Shown here in pieces: positions 1 to 9,439 of a stretch of 54,144 nt of DNA. The stretch is from an uncultured Alcanivoracaceae bacterium (GTDB taxonomy: Bacteria; Pseudomonadota; Gammaproteobacteria; Xanthomonadales; Marinicellaceae), in contig CAJXVJ010000002.1 in assembly GCA_913061105.1 (NCBI GenBank), positions 1-54,144 of the forward strand. The letters are read 5' to 3'. The notes under the pieces are model-generated. The model ran no database searches. It was not told the DNA's origin and was given only the letters and a program-made list of their open reading frames with translations. Made by a program: the position numbers and the translations under genes. Position 1 is the stretch's first letter. Each line of letters opens with the position of its first letter.

Positions 1-48
1 CGAGATTTCTGCCTGTCTCGTGGGCTCGGAGATGTGTATAAGAGACAG
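1..48. other. Nextera (Tn5) sequencing adapter at left contig end
   Basis: Positions 30-48 are the 19-base Tn5 mosaic end and 15-29 the Illumina Nextera read-2 tail. Positions 7-14 (TTCTGCCT) match the N703 i7 index as I remember it, and 1-6 match the end of the P7 primer. This is library adapter, not genome, so biological sequence starts at about 49. The same sequence is inverted at the right end. Confidence 0.97.
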
Positions 49-1310
49 TATTTAACCAGCTTTTTTGAAAAATAATAGTACAAACTAATAACAAACATAA
101 TAACCACAAAGGGAATAGCAGAAATGATGACTCCATCCCAACCGTAATTGAATAATACCCAACCTGCCATCAATGATGAAGCACCTTGGAAACTGAAGAC
201 GCTAAAATCGTTGACCGCTTGAACCTTATGTTTTTCATGGTCATGGTAACTGTGGTGCAACAATGAGGTTCCTGAAAAGAATAAAAAATTCCAGGCAATT
301 CCCAAAATAATTAATGCCCACCAATAATGCAAGACTGAATGGCCTTGTGTGGCAATGACCAGAACCAAAGCAAACATTGCAGAACCAATCAGCAATATGT
401 TTTTTATGCCGATTTTATTGCTTAACCAAGTGGTCAATAATGATGGCAGAAACATGGCGGCAATGTGAGATTGAATCACAAATTTAGTCGATTCTAATGA
501 ATGGCTGTGAATTTGGTGCATGCTCAATGGAGTAGATGTCATGATAAAACTCATCAGCCCATAACTCAAAGCTGCTGCCAATAATGCCACGATGAATATG
601 GGCTGTTTTATGATAATCAATAAACTTCTTGCAGGTAGATTTTGTTCTTCAACTGACATCACAGGGTTTTTAAACCACAACATAATGACCATGGAGATAA
701 CACTGAGTGCTGCTAAACCAAAAAACGCACCTGCAAATCCAATTGTATTGGCAAATAAATTATTGCCCAGCATCGCCACTTCAGGACCAATGATGGCTGA
801 AAAAATTCCTGCAAACATCAGAATGGACAAAGATTTGTTTACGTCTTTTTCGCTCACACTTTCAATCGCTGCAAATCTGAGTTGTTGAGAAAAAGCAGTG
901 CTAAGACCAACCAGGAAGGCACCTATGCAAAACAACATAAAGGAATTATTTAATATGGCAAAACCTGACAATATTGCACCAAACAAAACATTCAAAAAAC
1001 CCATAATACTGGCATTTCTACGGCCAAATTTTTTCGCTAACATGGCAGCTGGGATAGTAGCACTGGCAGTTCCTGCCACCATTAATCCCAATGGCAATGT
1101 TGATAAAGATGCATCATCCATCATTTGGCTGGAAACAATTGAGCCAATAAAAACCATAATGGGAGCGGATGATGATACCAATGGCCCTGCCAAAAACAGG
1201 ACAGTGATGTTTTCTGATAAATTTGCAAACTTTCGAATTAATAGTGCAACAATAACAAACAAAGTCAGCACAATAACCACAGGCGTTAGAAAGCCAATTG
1301 TATTGATCAT
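49..1310 (-). CDS. MFS transporter, 3' end missing at contig edge
   Basis: A 420-codon open frame reads on the minus strand from ATG at 1310 and runs into the adapter without a stop, so the C-terminus is lost. The protein is very hydrophobic, with about 12 predicted membrane spans, and has a motif-A-like loop with KKFGRR at residues 93-98, typical of major facilitator proteins. Substrate is unknown. The start lies 4 bases after the dcd stop with no clear Shine-Dalgarno, suggesting translational coupling in the pgi-mrp-dcd operon. An extra hydrophobic stretch at residues 7-25 precedes what looks like the usual first span, so a later non-ATG start is possible. Forward-strand frames here are shadows. 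Confidence 0.8.
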
Positions 1311-1314
1311 ATAA

Positions 1315-1884
1315 TTATTTCATGCGAGGCAATGTAACACCTTGCTGGCCTTGGTATTTGCCCTTTTTATCTTTGTAGGACACGGCACATTCTTCATCTG
1401 ATTCGAAAAATAAAAATTGTGCCACACCTTCATTGGCATAAATTTTTGCAGGTAAGGGTGTGGTGTTTGAAAATTCTAAGGTTACGTGCCCTTCCCATTC
1501 AGGTTCCAGTGGGGTGACATTAACTATAATGCCACATCGGGCATAAGTAGATTTACCTAAACAAATGGTTAGTACATTGCGTGGAATTTTGATGTATTCT
1601 ACCGTACGTGCCAAACAAAACGAATTGGGTGGAATAATACAAACATCGGATTTAATGTCCACAAAACTTTCTGGGTCGAAATTTTTAGGATCAACTATTG
1701 ATGAATTGATATTGGTAAAAATCTTAAATTCATCTGCACAACGCACATCATAACCATAACTGGATGTACCGTATGAAATTCTTTTATTCACATCATCTGA
1801 TGTGACTTGGCCTTCTTCGAAAGGGTTAATCATGCCATGCTCTAATGACATGCGGCGGATCCATTTGTCTGATTTTATGCTCAT
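1315..1884 (-). CDS. dcd: dCTP deaminase
   Basis: Converts dCTP to dUTP plus ammonia in the cytosol, feeding dUTPase and thymidylate synthesis. The 189-aa length matches the family (about 190 aa). Visible motifs are SSYGYDVR (residues 41-48), the KSTYAR segment (111-116) carrying the phosphate-binding Ser and Arg, and [10 protein letters not shown] (131-140) with the catalytic Glu at about 137. The N-terminus ([12 protein letters not shown]) is the form common in Pseudomonas and Xanthomonas relatives. Its ATG overlaps the mrp stop in an ATGA arrangement, so the two are probably translationally coupled. No dut gene is nearby. Confidence 0.95.
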   Translation of the reverse strand: MSIKSDKWIRRMSLEHGMINPFEEGQVTSDDVNKRISYGTSSYGYDVRCADEFKIFTNINSSIVDPKNFDPESFVDIKSDVCIIPPNSFCLARTVEYIKIPRNVLTICLGKSTYARCGIIVNVTPLEPEWEGHVTLEFSNTTPLPAKIYANEGVAQFLFFESDEECAVSYKDKKGKYQGQQGVTLPRMK

Positions 1885-2924
1885 AAGTTATGTAATTGTA
1901 ATGATGGGTTGTTTAAATTTAGGTTAACTGGCAACTTGGCCAATAATTGTGCGGTTTTTAAAGCAATCTTTAAACCAGTATCTGATACTTCTGAATTTGT
2001 TCCCCAAACATTTTCTGGGTGGCCTTCATCCATGTTTTGTCTGATATTAATATTCAATGGTAATTGACCCAATAAATTTGTGTCAAATTTTTTGAGCATT
2101 TTATCTGCTGCTCCTTGACCAAATATATGCGATTCATGCTGACAGTTTGGACACTGAAAAACACTCATGTTTTCGATAACTCCTAATACAGGTATGTCTA
2201 CTTTTTTAAACATGGCAAAGGCTTTTTGTGCATCTATCATCGATATATCTTGTGGAGTTGTTACCACAACAGTTGCCGTTACTGGTACTTTTTGTACCAT
2301 GGTTAATTGAATGTCACCTGTTCCTGGTGGTAAATCAATGAGTAAGTAATCAACATTGTCCCATCGGGTTTCACCGACCATTTGCATTAAGGCTTTTGTT
2401 ATCATTGATCCACGCCAGATTGCTGGTGCTTCTTCATCAATCATATATCCAAGTGACATACTTTGAATACCATCGGCATTAACTGGAGTGAAACTCTTAT
2501 TATCAGGCGATCCTGGCTTGCCATAATCACCTAACATTCTTGGCATGCTGGGTCCATAAATATCAGCATCCAATATGGCCACACTAGCGCCTAATTTTTG
2601 TAATGTCTTGGCCAACATGACTGTCACAGTGGATTTGCCAACACCACCTTTTCCTGAAGCCACTGCAATAATATTTTTAACGCCTTTTATGGGCTCAATT
2701 CCTTTCTTGTTTTTATGGGTTTTAATAACACTGTTTATTTTTAAATTGTCAATACCTACAATGTCTTGAATTGATTGAGTGATTTCGTTTTCAAATCCTT
2801 CAAAAGGAAACCTGAGTTTTACATTGTGTGGTGCATCATCTTTTGCTTCAACAACAGATTGATAGGATAATCCTGTTAGTGGGTTTGTTATGCCTTCAAT
2901 GCTTTGTTTTAATTCACTGCTCAT
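1881..2924 (-). CDS. apbC: Mrp/ApbC iron-sulfur cluster carrier ATPase
   Basis: A cytosolic P-loop ATPase of the Mrp/NBP35 class that binds and transfers Fe-S clusters. It has a short N-terminal DUF59-like region (residues 1-70), the deviant Walker [10 protein letters not shown] (90-98), the [11 protein letters not shown] segment (194-204) and the cluster-binding CPNC (Cys258 and Cys261). Length 347 aa is normal. It overlaps the pgi stop upstream by 11 bases and dcd downstream by 4. It is an isolated Fe-S gene here, with the SUF operon about 31 kb away. Confidence 0.93.
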   Translation of the reverse strand: MSSELKQSIEGITNPLTGLSYQSVVEAKDDAPHNVKLRFPFEGFENEITQSIQDIVGIDNLKINSVIKTHKNKKGIEPIKGVKNIIAVASGKGGVGKSTVTVMLAKTLQKLGASVAILDADIYGPSMPRMLGDYGKPGSPDNKSFTPVNADGIQSMSLGYMIDEEAPAIWRGSMITKALMQMVGETRWDNVDYLLIDLPPGTGDIQLTMVQKVPVTATVVVTTPQDISMIDAQKAFAMFKKVDIPVLGVIENMSVFQCPNCQHESHIFGQGAADKMLKKFDTNLLGQLPLNINIRQNMDEGHPENVWGTNSEVSDTGLKIALKTAQLLAKLPVNLNLNNPSLQLHNL

Positions 2925-4467
2925 TATTTAATACTCTTGATAGTAATGCTTGTGTAGATTTGTCTAAGTTCATTGTGTCAATACTGTTATTTTGCATGTG
3001 ATCGAAAATATCCCTTGCGACTTTTTTTCCTAATTCAACGCCTGGCTGATCAAAGCAGTTAATATTCCATATCACTGATTGAACAAACACCATGTGTTCA
3101 TATAAAGCCAATAATTGGCCCAGCGATGATGGGGTCAGATTGTTCATTAGAAAGGTGGTACTGGGACGGTTACCAGGACAATGGTTGCTTACTTCGCCAT
3201 CAGTACTACCCGCCATTAGTGCTGCCGATTGTGCCAACATGTTAATCAAAAGAAAATCCTGATTGTCGTCTTGTTTTTCCAAGACACCGATAAAATCAAT
3301 TGGCAATATATCTTTGCCTTGATGAAATGCTTGAAAAAAAGCATGCTGAGACAATTGCCCATGGTCGCCAAATATCCAGGGTGATGTTGAACATTTCATG
3401 GCCTCAGCATTCACATCAATCATTTTTCCATTGCTTTCCATCATTAGTTGTTGCAGCCATGCAGGAAAGTTCTTCAAACGCATGTCATACGGTATAGCAG
3501 CATATGCAGGTAATTGCATAAAATTTCTGTACCAAACAGATATCATTGCCATGATGACTGGTAGGTTTTTATCTAAATCAGTCAATTCAAAATGTAAATC
3601 AATTTTCTCTGCGCCTGATAAAAACTCTAAAAACCTCTCTTTCCCGATTGCCATTAATACGGGAAAACCAATAGAAGACCAAACAGAAAATCGTCCCCCA
3701 GTGGCAGCATCAAACGGCATGATATGTGATTCTGGTATATTTAAATCAGCTGCTTTTTCCAAATTGGCAGTTGCAGCAACAAATGATTGATTGGTTGGCG
3801 TTGGTTGATAACCTTCTAAATCATTTAAAATTTTCAATACTGTTTCTGTATTGCGTGCTGTTTCAATGGTGCCTAAACTTTTAGAACCCACACAAAAAAG
3901 TGTAGAAGTGATATCAGCAGCTTGGAGAATTGAACGCATTACAACTGAATCAACGCTTGGATAAAACAACACTTTAATGTCGTTATTGGTTTGTAACTCA
4001 CTCAAGGCTTCAACAGCCAATTTTGGCCCAAGAAATGAACCTCCTATACCTATGTTGACTACGGTGGTTATTTTTTTTCCAAATGCAGAAAGCCATTGTC
4101 CTGATTGATAATTATCAGCCACCTTAAACATTTTGTTTCGGTCTGCCATAATATCATTTCTGCTGTTTAATTTTCTTTGAACCGTGTGTGTGGCTGCTTT
4201 ATTCTCAGAAAAATTAAGCACTTCTCCAGCAAATAAAGCTTTTATTTTATCTTTAAGCTGAGCGGTTTTAGACAAATGTATCAGGTTTGATAACACCTCT
4301 TGATTTATCCAGTTTTTTGAAAAATCAACTAAAATGTCTCCTGCTTTAAAACACAAGTTATTGTGCCTATCAACCTCATGCTCAAACAAAAACTGTAAAT
4401 CTGTCAGTTTTGGATCTTGTGCATCAAGTTGTAATTTTTCCCAATGTTTAATAAAGCGTTGGTTCAT
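2914..4467 (-). CDS. pgi: Glucose-6-phosphate isomerase
   Basis: Interconverts glucose 6-phosphate and fructose 6-phosphate (glycolysis and gluconeogenesis). At 517 aa it is slightly shorter than E. coli Pgi (549 aa). Visible motifs are the sugar-phosphate-binding GIGGSFLGP, GGRFSVWSSIGFPV, the MESNGK active-site segment, and the C-terminal family signature with FDQPGVELGKK. It is the first gene of the pgi-mrp-dcd-MFS run, and its 3' end overlaps the mrp start. No strong promoter was picked out in the 360 bases upstream. Confidence 0.95.
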   Translation of the reverse strand: MNQRFIKHWEKLQLDAQDPKLTDLQFLFEHEVDRHNNLCFKAGDILVDFSKNWINQEVLSNLIHLSKTAQLKDKIKALFAGEVLNFSENKAATHTVQRKLNSRNDIMADRNKMFKVADNYQSGQWLSAFGKKITTVVNIGIGGSFLGPKLAVEALSELQTNNDIKVLFYPSVDSVVMRSILQAADITSTLFCVGSKSLGTIETARNTETVLKILNDLEGYQPTPTNQSFVAATANLEKAADLNIPESHIMPFDAATGGRFSVWSSIGFPVLMAIGKERFLEFLSGAEKIDLHFELTDLDKNLPVIMAMISVWYRNFMQLPAYAAIPYDMRLKNFPAWLQQLMMESNGKMIDVNAEAMKCSTSPWIFGDHGQLSQHAFFQAFHQGKDILPIDFIGVLEKQDDNQDFLLINMLAQSAALMAGSTDGEVSNHCPGNRPSTTFLMNNLTPSSLGQLLALYEHMVFVQSVIWNINCFDQPGVELGKKVARDIFDHMQNNSIDTMNLDKSTQALLSRVLNNEQ

Positions 4468-4611
4468 TTATGCGGTATATGAGTTGAGTTTATATTAAGA
4501 ACAAGCATTGTATGCAATCGTTGATTGTAGGTCAATTATATCAATCAAATCCCAATATAGAATCACATTTGATGACAGATATGAACATATCAGAATCGAT
4601 AAATCATAAAC

Positions 4612-4642
4612 AAAAAAAAACCCATCCAATCCTGGATGGGTT
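4612..4642 (-). terminator. Rho-independent terminator after folK or the 37-aa ORF
   Basis: A perfect 10-bp stem (4619-4628 with 4633-4642) and a 4-base loop are followed, on the minus strand, by a run of nine T. Read on the plus strand there is no T tail, so it serves the pcnB-folK transcript. It lies about 185 bases beyond the folK stop but only 17 beyond the stop of the small ORF at 4660-4773. Confidence 0.85.
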
Positions 4643-4659
4643 AAGTAAGCTATATTTTG

Positions 4660-4773
4660 TTATTTGCCCTGCATATGTTTTGTAGATGGAAATGAAAAGT
4701 AACCTGCTTCAAAACTTGTGACCATATTAACAACAAACCAGTGTTTAGGCAAATTATGTTTTACTTTTAACAC
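4660..4773 (-). CDS. Possible 37-aa protein of unknown function
   Basis: A short frame starts at GTG (4773) and ends at TAA (4660), giving a basic, aromatic-containing peptide (begins VLKVKHNLPKHWFVV, ends STKHMQGK). It sits between the folK stop and the terminator on the same strand, which is why I list it. Against it: no clear Shine-Dalgarno, a GTG start, an in-frame stop just upstream, and no family I recognise. The rest of the 4468-4827 interval (the longest gene-free stretch nearby) holds only the terminator and AT-rich sequence. Confidence 0.25.
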   Translation of the reverse strand: MLKVKHNLPKHWFVVNMVTSFEAGYFSFPSTKHMQGK

Positions 4774-4827
4774 TATTTACGTTGATTTTGTAGCATAAAT
4801 GCGACTTTTTTGTTGTTTGTTGCATTT

Positions 4828-5319
4828 TTACAACACATATTTTTTTAAAACTTCATTCCTTATCGCTTCATTATCAATAAAATTTTCTAGTTTGCCTAGT
4901 TCCGGAAGTGACATTTTGGGATTTAATTCATGTAATGGAGCCAAAACAAAGCTTCTTTCTACAATATGGGGATGAGGGATTTTCAAATGTGGTTTATCTA
5001 TCACCTGATTGTTATAAGTTAATATATCTATATCTATGATACGTGGCCCCCATTTTTCTTTTCTCAGTCGACCCATATTAACTTCAATTTGTTGGAAAGA
5101 TTGTAATAATTCTTCAGGGGTTATTTCACAGCGTATTTCTATGACTGTATTTACAAAATCATTTTGGTCTGTCTTACCCCAAGCTTTGCTTAAATAAAAG
5201 CTGGCAGATTGAATGAGTTGTACACTTTCAATGGCTGCAATTAATTGTATGGCTTTGATAATGTTTTGATTGCTGTCACCCATATTGCTACCTAAGCCAA
5301 TGTAACTTAAATTAGACAT
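4828..5319 (-). CDS. folK: 2-amino-4-hydroxy-6-hydroxymethyldihydropteridine pyrophosphokinase
   Basis: Transfers pyrophosphate from ATP to 6-hydroxymethyl-7,8-dihydropterin in folate synthesis. The 163-aa protein has the N-terminal GLGSNMGD loop, the W-GPR-IDIDIL signature (KWGPRIIDIDIL) and IPHPHIVERSFVLAPL, all typical of HPPK. It starts 5 bases after the pcnB stop, matching the common gammaproteobacterial pcnB-folK pair. panB and panC, often next, are absent. Confidence 0.95.
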   Translation of the reverse strand: MSNLSYIGLGSNMGDSNQNIIKAIQLIAAIESVQLIQSASFYLSKAWGKTDQNDFVNTVIEIRCEITPEELLQSFQQIEVNMGRLRKEKWGPRIIDIDILTYNNQVIDKPHLKIPHPHIVERSFVLAPLHELNPKMSLPELGKLENFIDNEAIRNEVLKKYVL

Positions 5320-5324
5320 GGGTT

Positions 5325-6590
5325 TTAGTGTGCTTTTTTTTTGGGAGGTTTTTTGGATGGCTTTTTATTTGGAAACACCATGTCTCTTTGTTTGTTTTTA
5401 GACAAGGTTTGTATGTTTGTCCACCAATCGCCCAATTCTTTAATTTCAATACTTTCGTGTTTACGCAACAATAAAAAATCATAAGCCGCTCTGAACCTTT
5501 GATGATCTAAGGTGAAGAATACTTTCTTGCCACGGGTAAAGTTAAAACGGTTTTGCAATAACCAAATATTGCGAATACCTATTTGAATGATTTTGGGTAT
5601 GGCCAATTGCTTTCTTGATATAGCAAAAACTTCATTGGCAGCTTTATTCATGGCTTCGTATTGATTACTGCCTTTTTGTTGTAATTTTTTGGATTTTTCT
5701 AGCGCCAAAGGCCACAGAAAACAGGCGAATAAAAAGATAGGTGTGACACTTTTATTTTGTTTGATTCTACTGTCAGTGCTTTTCAGGGCATTGTGTATGA
5801 GAGTCACATTGTTTTTATGACCATTGATGGCTTTAATTGCTTGAGGAAAAATGTGTTTAAATAGATTTAATTCATTCATTAATTCAAAAGCTTTAAAGGC
5901 ATTACCACAATGAAACAGTTTAACCAATTCGTCAAACAAACGTGCTACAGATACTGTTTCAATGGTATTGTGATAGTTTTGAATGGCCTGACACAAATCA
6001 TCAGTCATTATTAAACCCAGTTTTGCTTGAAACCTGATGGCCCTAATCATGCGAACTGGATCTTCAACAATCCTTTTAGGTGCCTCTCCTATAAACTGAA
6101 GCTTGTTTTTATTTATGTCATCAAAACCACCGCAAAAATCCAAGACATTGTTATTTTCTATGTCAAAATACAAGGCATTACAGGTAAAATCCCTGCGTAT
6201 CGCATCCTGATCAATTTCACCAAAGACATTGTCTCTTAAAATATGGCCTTTATTGATTACTCGGTCGCCTTCTTGGGCTACGCCCCTGAAAGTTGCTACC
6301 TCATACATTTCACGATTGTGGTATACGTGCGCCAATCGAAACCTTCGGCCAATTAAACGGCATTTGTTTTGAAAGATATTTTTAATTTGTTCTGGGGTTG
6401 CATCAGTAGCAATATCAAAATCTTTGGGGTGCTGGCCTAACAATAAATCTCTAACTGCACCACCAACAATATACGCCTTATAATTGTGGTCTAACAATTT
6501 AGTCATTATTGCACGGGCAGAAGGAAAAATATCTTCGCAGCTAATACCGTGCTGTGATTGGTTATATGTCTGAAGATTACTAATTGTCAA
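5325..6590 (-). CDS. pcnB: Poly(A) polymerase I
   Basis: Adds poly(A) tails to RNA 3' ends, marking them for decay. The nucleotidyltransferase head has GGAVRDLLLG, then the DFDIATDATPEQI segment carrying the metal-binding Asp residues, followed by the tRNA-NT/PAP RNA-binding region. The C-terminal tail is strongly basic (KKPSKKPPKKK), as in other PcnB proteins. Length is 421 aa against about 450-465 in E. coli. I keep the TTG start at 6590 because the family's HGIS segment lies before the first internal ATG (residue 29). A weak AAAGAG lies 5' of it. Confidence 0.9.
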   Translation of the reverse strand: MTISNLQTYNQSQHGISCEDIFPSARAIMTKLLDHNYKAYIVGGAVRDLLLGQHPKDFDIATDATPEQIKNIFQNKCRLIGRRFRLAHVYHNREMYEVATFRGVAQEGDRVINKGHILRDNVFGEIDQDAIRRDFTCNALYFDIENNNVLDFCGGFDDINKNKLQFIGEAPKRIVEDPVRMIRAIRFQAKLGLIMTDDLCQAIQNYHNTIETVSVARLFDELVKLFHCGNAFKAFELMNELNLFKHIFPQAIKAINGHKNNVTLIHNALKSTDSRIKQNKSVTPIFLFACFLWPLALEKSKKLQQKGSNQYEAMNKAANEVFAISRKQLAIPKIIQIGIRNIWLLQNRFNFTRGKKVFFTLDHQRFRAAYDFLLLRKHESIEIKELGDWWTNIQTLSKNKQRDMVFPNKKPSKKPPKKKAH

Positions 6591-6610
6591 TTTTTGTTTA
6601 AACTCTTTAC

Positions 6611-6640
6611 TTGAATTACTTTACCCTAAACAATTATAAG
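6611..6640 (+). promoter_or_regulatory. Candidate sigma-70 promoter for fdxA
   Basis: TTGAAT (6611-6616) is separated by 18 bases from TATAAG (6635-6640), about 80 bases before the fdxA ATG. An AGGAG Shine-Dalgarno lies just before the ATG at 6721. Confidence 0.4.
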
Positions 6641-6720
6641 GCGATAATATCGCACTTTATTGAATGAGCTGTTAAAATTAACGCAAGTTTAACATTTCTA
6701 AACATGAATAGGAGAAATAA

Positions 6721-7044
6721 ATGACATTTGTGGTCACTGAAGCCTGTATAAAATGCAAATATACTGACTGCGTAGAAGTTTGCCCTGTGGATTGTTTCCA
6801 CGTTGGCCCAAACTTTTTAGTTATCGATCCAGACGAGTGTATTGATTGTACATTGTGCGAACCTGAATGTCCTATTGAAGCCATTTATCCAGAGGATGAT
6901 TTGCCTGAAGGACAAGAGAAATTTATTCAGATTAATGCTGATTTATCTGCAAAATGGCCAGTTATTACTGAAATGGTTGATGCACCAGAAGATGCCGAAC
7001 AATGGGAAGATGTTGTCGACAAGCTGCATTTATTAGAAGAGTAA
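6721..7044 (+). CDS. fdxA: 7Fe ferredoxin of the FdxA type
   Basis: A small electron carrier with one [3Fe-4S] and one [4Fe-4S] cluster. The Cys pattern matches Azotobacter vinelandii ferredoxin I with a one-residue offset: Cys9, Cys17 and Cys50 for the 3Fe cluster, Cys21, Cys40, Cys43 and Cys46 for the 4Fe cluster, plus free Cys12 and Cys25. The C-terminal acidic half after residue 55 is also family-typical. Length is 107 aa. It is monocistronic and converges on the DUF924 gene with no base between the two stop codons. Confidence 0.95.
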   Translation: MTFVVTEACIKCKYTDCVEVCPVDCFHVGPNFLVIDPDECIDCTLCEPECPIEAIYPEDDLPEGQEKFIQINADLSAKWPVITEMVDAPEDAEQWEDVVDKLHLLEE

Positions 7045-7587
7045 TTAGAAAGAAGAATTGGGCTGGTTTAAAAACTCCAGTTCCTGTTCTGTAGAAATCC
7101 TGCCCAATATTTCATTTCTGTGTGGGTAACGTCCAAATTTATCGATAATGGCTTTGTGCTTTAATTCAAATTCTTTGTTACCTAAAACTTCAGGTTCTGA
7201 AAACAACTTTTCTGCAATTTTGTGAATGCTTTTTGATTCACTGTGCATAAAAGGCATATAAAGAAAACTTATTTGCTTGCCTTTCAATGATTTTTGAGCC
7301 TCGCTTTCAATGGCAGTTTGTGCCAAGCACAATGCCAAAGCATCACTGGCAAAAGATTCTGGTTCGCCTCTAAACATATTGCGTGAAAATTGATCCAGCA
7401 CGATAATCTCTGCCAATCGACCTAGGGGCGTTGTTCTCCATTGATACAATTCACCTTGCATGGCTTGTTGATGGGTACTCAAAAACCTGTCACGAATCAT
7501 GGCATCAAAAGCTTCATCTTTAATCCACCAGTTTTTAGGCTCTATTTCTTCAAACCAAAATTGAATAATGTCATTCGATTTAACCAT
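7045..7587 (-). CDS. DUF924 family protein
   Basis: A 180-aa protein with the family's opening IQFWFEE, a W-x-K-D stretch, and LDQFSRNMFRGEPESFASDALAL, the hallmark of DUF924 (all-helical, TPR-like fold). Function is not established. It overlaps the GMC oxidoreductase by 8 bases and is co-transcribed with it. Its stop abuts the convergent fdxA stop, so transcripts from the two probably read into each other. Confidence 0.85.
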   Translation of the reverse strand: MVKSNDIIQFWFEEIEPKNWWIKDEAFDAMIRDRFLSTHQQAMQGELYQWRTTPLGRLAEIIVLDQFSRNMFRGEPESFASDALALCLAQTAIESEAQKSLKGKQISFLYMPFMHSESKSIHKIAEKLFSEPEVLGNKEFELKHKAIIDKFGRYPHRNEILGRISTEQELEFLNQPNSSF

Positions 7588-9175
7588 TTTTTATCATTTC
7601 ACTGACTTTTTCTGCAATCATTATGGTAGGTGCATTGGTGTTGCCTGATACTAAATGAGGCATGATTGATGCATCGATGACACGCAGGTTTTTAACTCCA
7701 TGGACTTTCAAGTGATCATCCACTACTGCACTTTCATCATGGCCCATTTTACATGTGCCTACTGGATGATAGATTGATTCTGCTTTATTGCGAATAAAGG
7801 CCTCAATTTCAGCATCAGATTGTACTTTTTCACCAGGGAAAATTTCACTGTCTCTGAATTCATCAAAGGCCGTATTTGAGAATATTTCTCTCTGTATCTC
7901 AAAACCTTTTTTCATTTGCGCCAAGTCATTGGGTTCAGATAAGTAGTTGGCAAATATTTTTATTGGCTGCATGGGGTCATTGGAGGACAACTGTAAATGT
8001 CCTCTGGACTCTGGGCGCAAGTAACACATGTGTAATGTATAGCCATTGCCTTCTATTCTATTTCTGCCATGGTCATCTAATATGGCTGGTACAAAATGAA
8101 ATTGTAGATCGGGCCATTGCCCTTGGGTACCTGCAGTAGAAGGATTGATATCTAAAAACCCCCCAGATTCAGCTACGTTTGATGTCCCTGGCCCTTCTTT
8201 AAACAAATAATACTGTAAACCTGTTTTAATTTCACTGATTTTGTCATAGGTAATATTTTGATTACAAGCTTGAACCAAGCAGATATCTAAATGGTCTTGT
8301 AAATTTTTTCCAACGCCTTTTAAATCATGCTTGACCTTAATATTATGCGATTCTAAATCCTGTGCATCACCTATGCCCGATAACATCAATAAATGCGGTG
8401 AATTTAAAGCGCCGCCACTTAATAACACCTCTTTATTAGCATAAACTTTATTTAGCTTTCCTGATTTAATTACTTCAACACCTTGAGCCTGATTGTTTTC
8501 AATCATAACTTTCTGGCAATAACTTTTTGTCCAAATTGTTAAGTTGTCTCTCCCTTTAACAGGGCTTAAATAGGCTTGTGCTGATGAATTACGACTGCCA
8601 TTGTTTTGTGTCACTTGATACTGGCCAAAACCTTGTTGCTTTGCACCATTGAAATCATCCGTTTGATCATATCCTTGTTGCACACAGGCTTTTAAAAATG
8701 TATCTGTAAGTGTGTTGTGGTGTTTTAAATCGCTGACAAACAATGGACCACTGTTGCCATGAAACTCATTGTTGATGCGTTGGTTGTTTTCACTTTTTAT
8801 AAAATACGGCAAAACATCGTCATATGACCAGCCTTTGTTGCCCAATGATGCCCACAAATCATAATCCAACTTGTGTCCACGGCAATAACACATGGCATTG
8901 ATTGAACTTGAACCACCCAATACCTTGCCTCTGGGCCAATACAATTTGCGGTTGTTTAATTGTGCTTCAGGTTCGGTGTTGTAATTCCAGTTCAGAGATT
9001 TAACATTCACCAATTTAGCTAAACCTGCAGGCATGTGTATAAACGGATGCCAATCCTTACTGCCTGCTTCAACCAATAATACGGTACATTCAGGATTTTC
9101 AGACAATCTATTAGCCAATACACATCCAGCTGAACCTGCACCAACGATTATGTAATCAAATGTATATTTTTGCAT
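7580..9175 (-). CDS. GMC-family FAD oxidoreductase (choline/alcohol dehydrogenase-like)
   Basis: A flavoprotein that oxidises an alcohol group; the true substrate cannot be read from sequence. Visible are the N-terminal FAD-binding VGAGSAGCVLANRL (residues 11-24), an E-A-G strand end, the GMC signature PRGKVLGGSSSINAM, and a C-terminal HPVGTCKMG plus NTNAPTIMIAEK carrying the family's active-site His and Asn. At 531 aa it fits BetA/AlkJ-like enzymes. No betaine genes (betB, betI) are nearby, so BetA itself is not assumed. No signal peptide. Confidence 0.9.
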   Translation of the reverse strand: MQKYTFDYIIVGAGSAGCVLANRLSENPECTVLLVEAGSKDWHPFIHMPAGLAKLVNVKSLNWNYNTEPEAQLNNRKLYWPRGKVLGGSSSINAMCYCRGHKLDYDLWASLGNKGWSYDDVLPYFIKSENNQRINNEFHGNSGPLFVSDLKHHNTLTDTFLKACVQQGYDQTDDFNGAKQQGFGQYQVTQNNGSRNSSAQAYLSPVKGRDNLTIWTKSYCQKVMIENNQAQGVEVIKSGKLNKVYANKEVLLSGGALNSPHLLMLSGIGDAQDLESHNIKVKHDLKGVGKNLQDHLDICLVQACNQNITYDKISEIKTGLQYYLFKEGPGTSNVAESGGFLDINPSTAGTQGQWPDLQFHFVPAILDDHGRNRIEGNGYTLHMCYLRPESRGHLQLSSNDPMQPIKIFANYLSEPNDLAQMKKGFEIQREIFSNTAFDEFRDSEIFPGEKVQSDAEIEAFIRNKAESIYHPVGTCKMGHDESAVVDDHLKVHGVKNLRVIDASIMPHLVSGNTNAPTIMIAEKVSEMIKNG

Positions 9176-9253
9176 TCAAATAGTTACAATTAAAGGACCA
9201 CCATTCTATTGCGTATGGTAGATGAATGCAAGCACCATGAACCCTACAACAGA

Positions 9254-9361
9254 TTACTTGTTTTCAGAGTGGTTTCTGGGTTTAGAAAACAGCGCAATAG
9301 GGACATCATATCTTACCCAATTATCATTATTCATTTGATCATCAGGATAAAAGATATCCAT
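9254..9361 (-). other. Possible small ORF or gene remnant (35 aa)
   Basis: A minus-strand frame from ATG 9361 gives a peptide starting MDIFYPDDQMNNDNW and ending NHSENK. The reading frame stays open and protein-like upstream of that ATG for about 13 more codons (...GSFVQAGNLS), then meets a stop. That looks more like the tail of a decayed gene than a new small gene. No Shine-Dalgarno and no family recognised. The remainder of 9176-9439 shows nothing else. Confidence 0.25.
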
Positions 9362-9439
9362 ACTCAAGTTGCCAGCTTGTACAAAAGAACCTAACTGCTG
9401 TTAAAACATTATACTAATATGTAATCCGTTAACAAAATG

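Noticed and set aside
592-1314. Two forward-strand open frames
   Set aside because: They are antisense to the MFS transporter; the reverse strand carries a continuous hydrophobic protein with family motifs.
7580-9175. Specific call as choline dehydrogenase BetA
   Set aside because: No betB, betI or transport genes nearby, and GMC enzymes have many substrates.
9209-9394. Forward-strand 61-aa frame between GMC and tatD
   Set aside because: Low-complexity, no ribosome site and no recognisable family; the opposite strand looks more protein-like.
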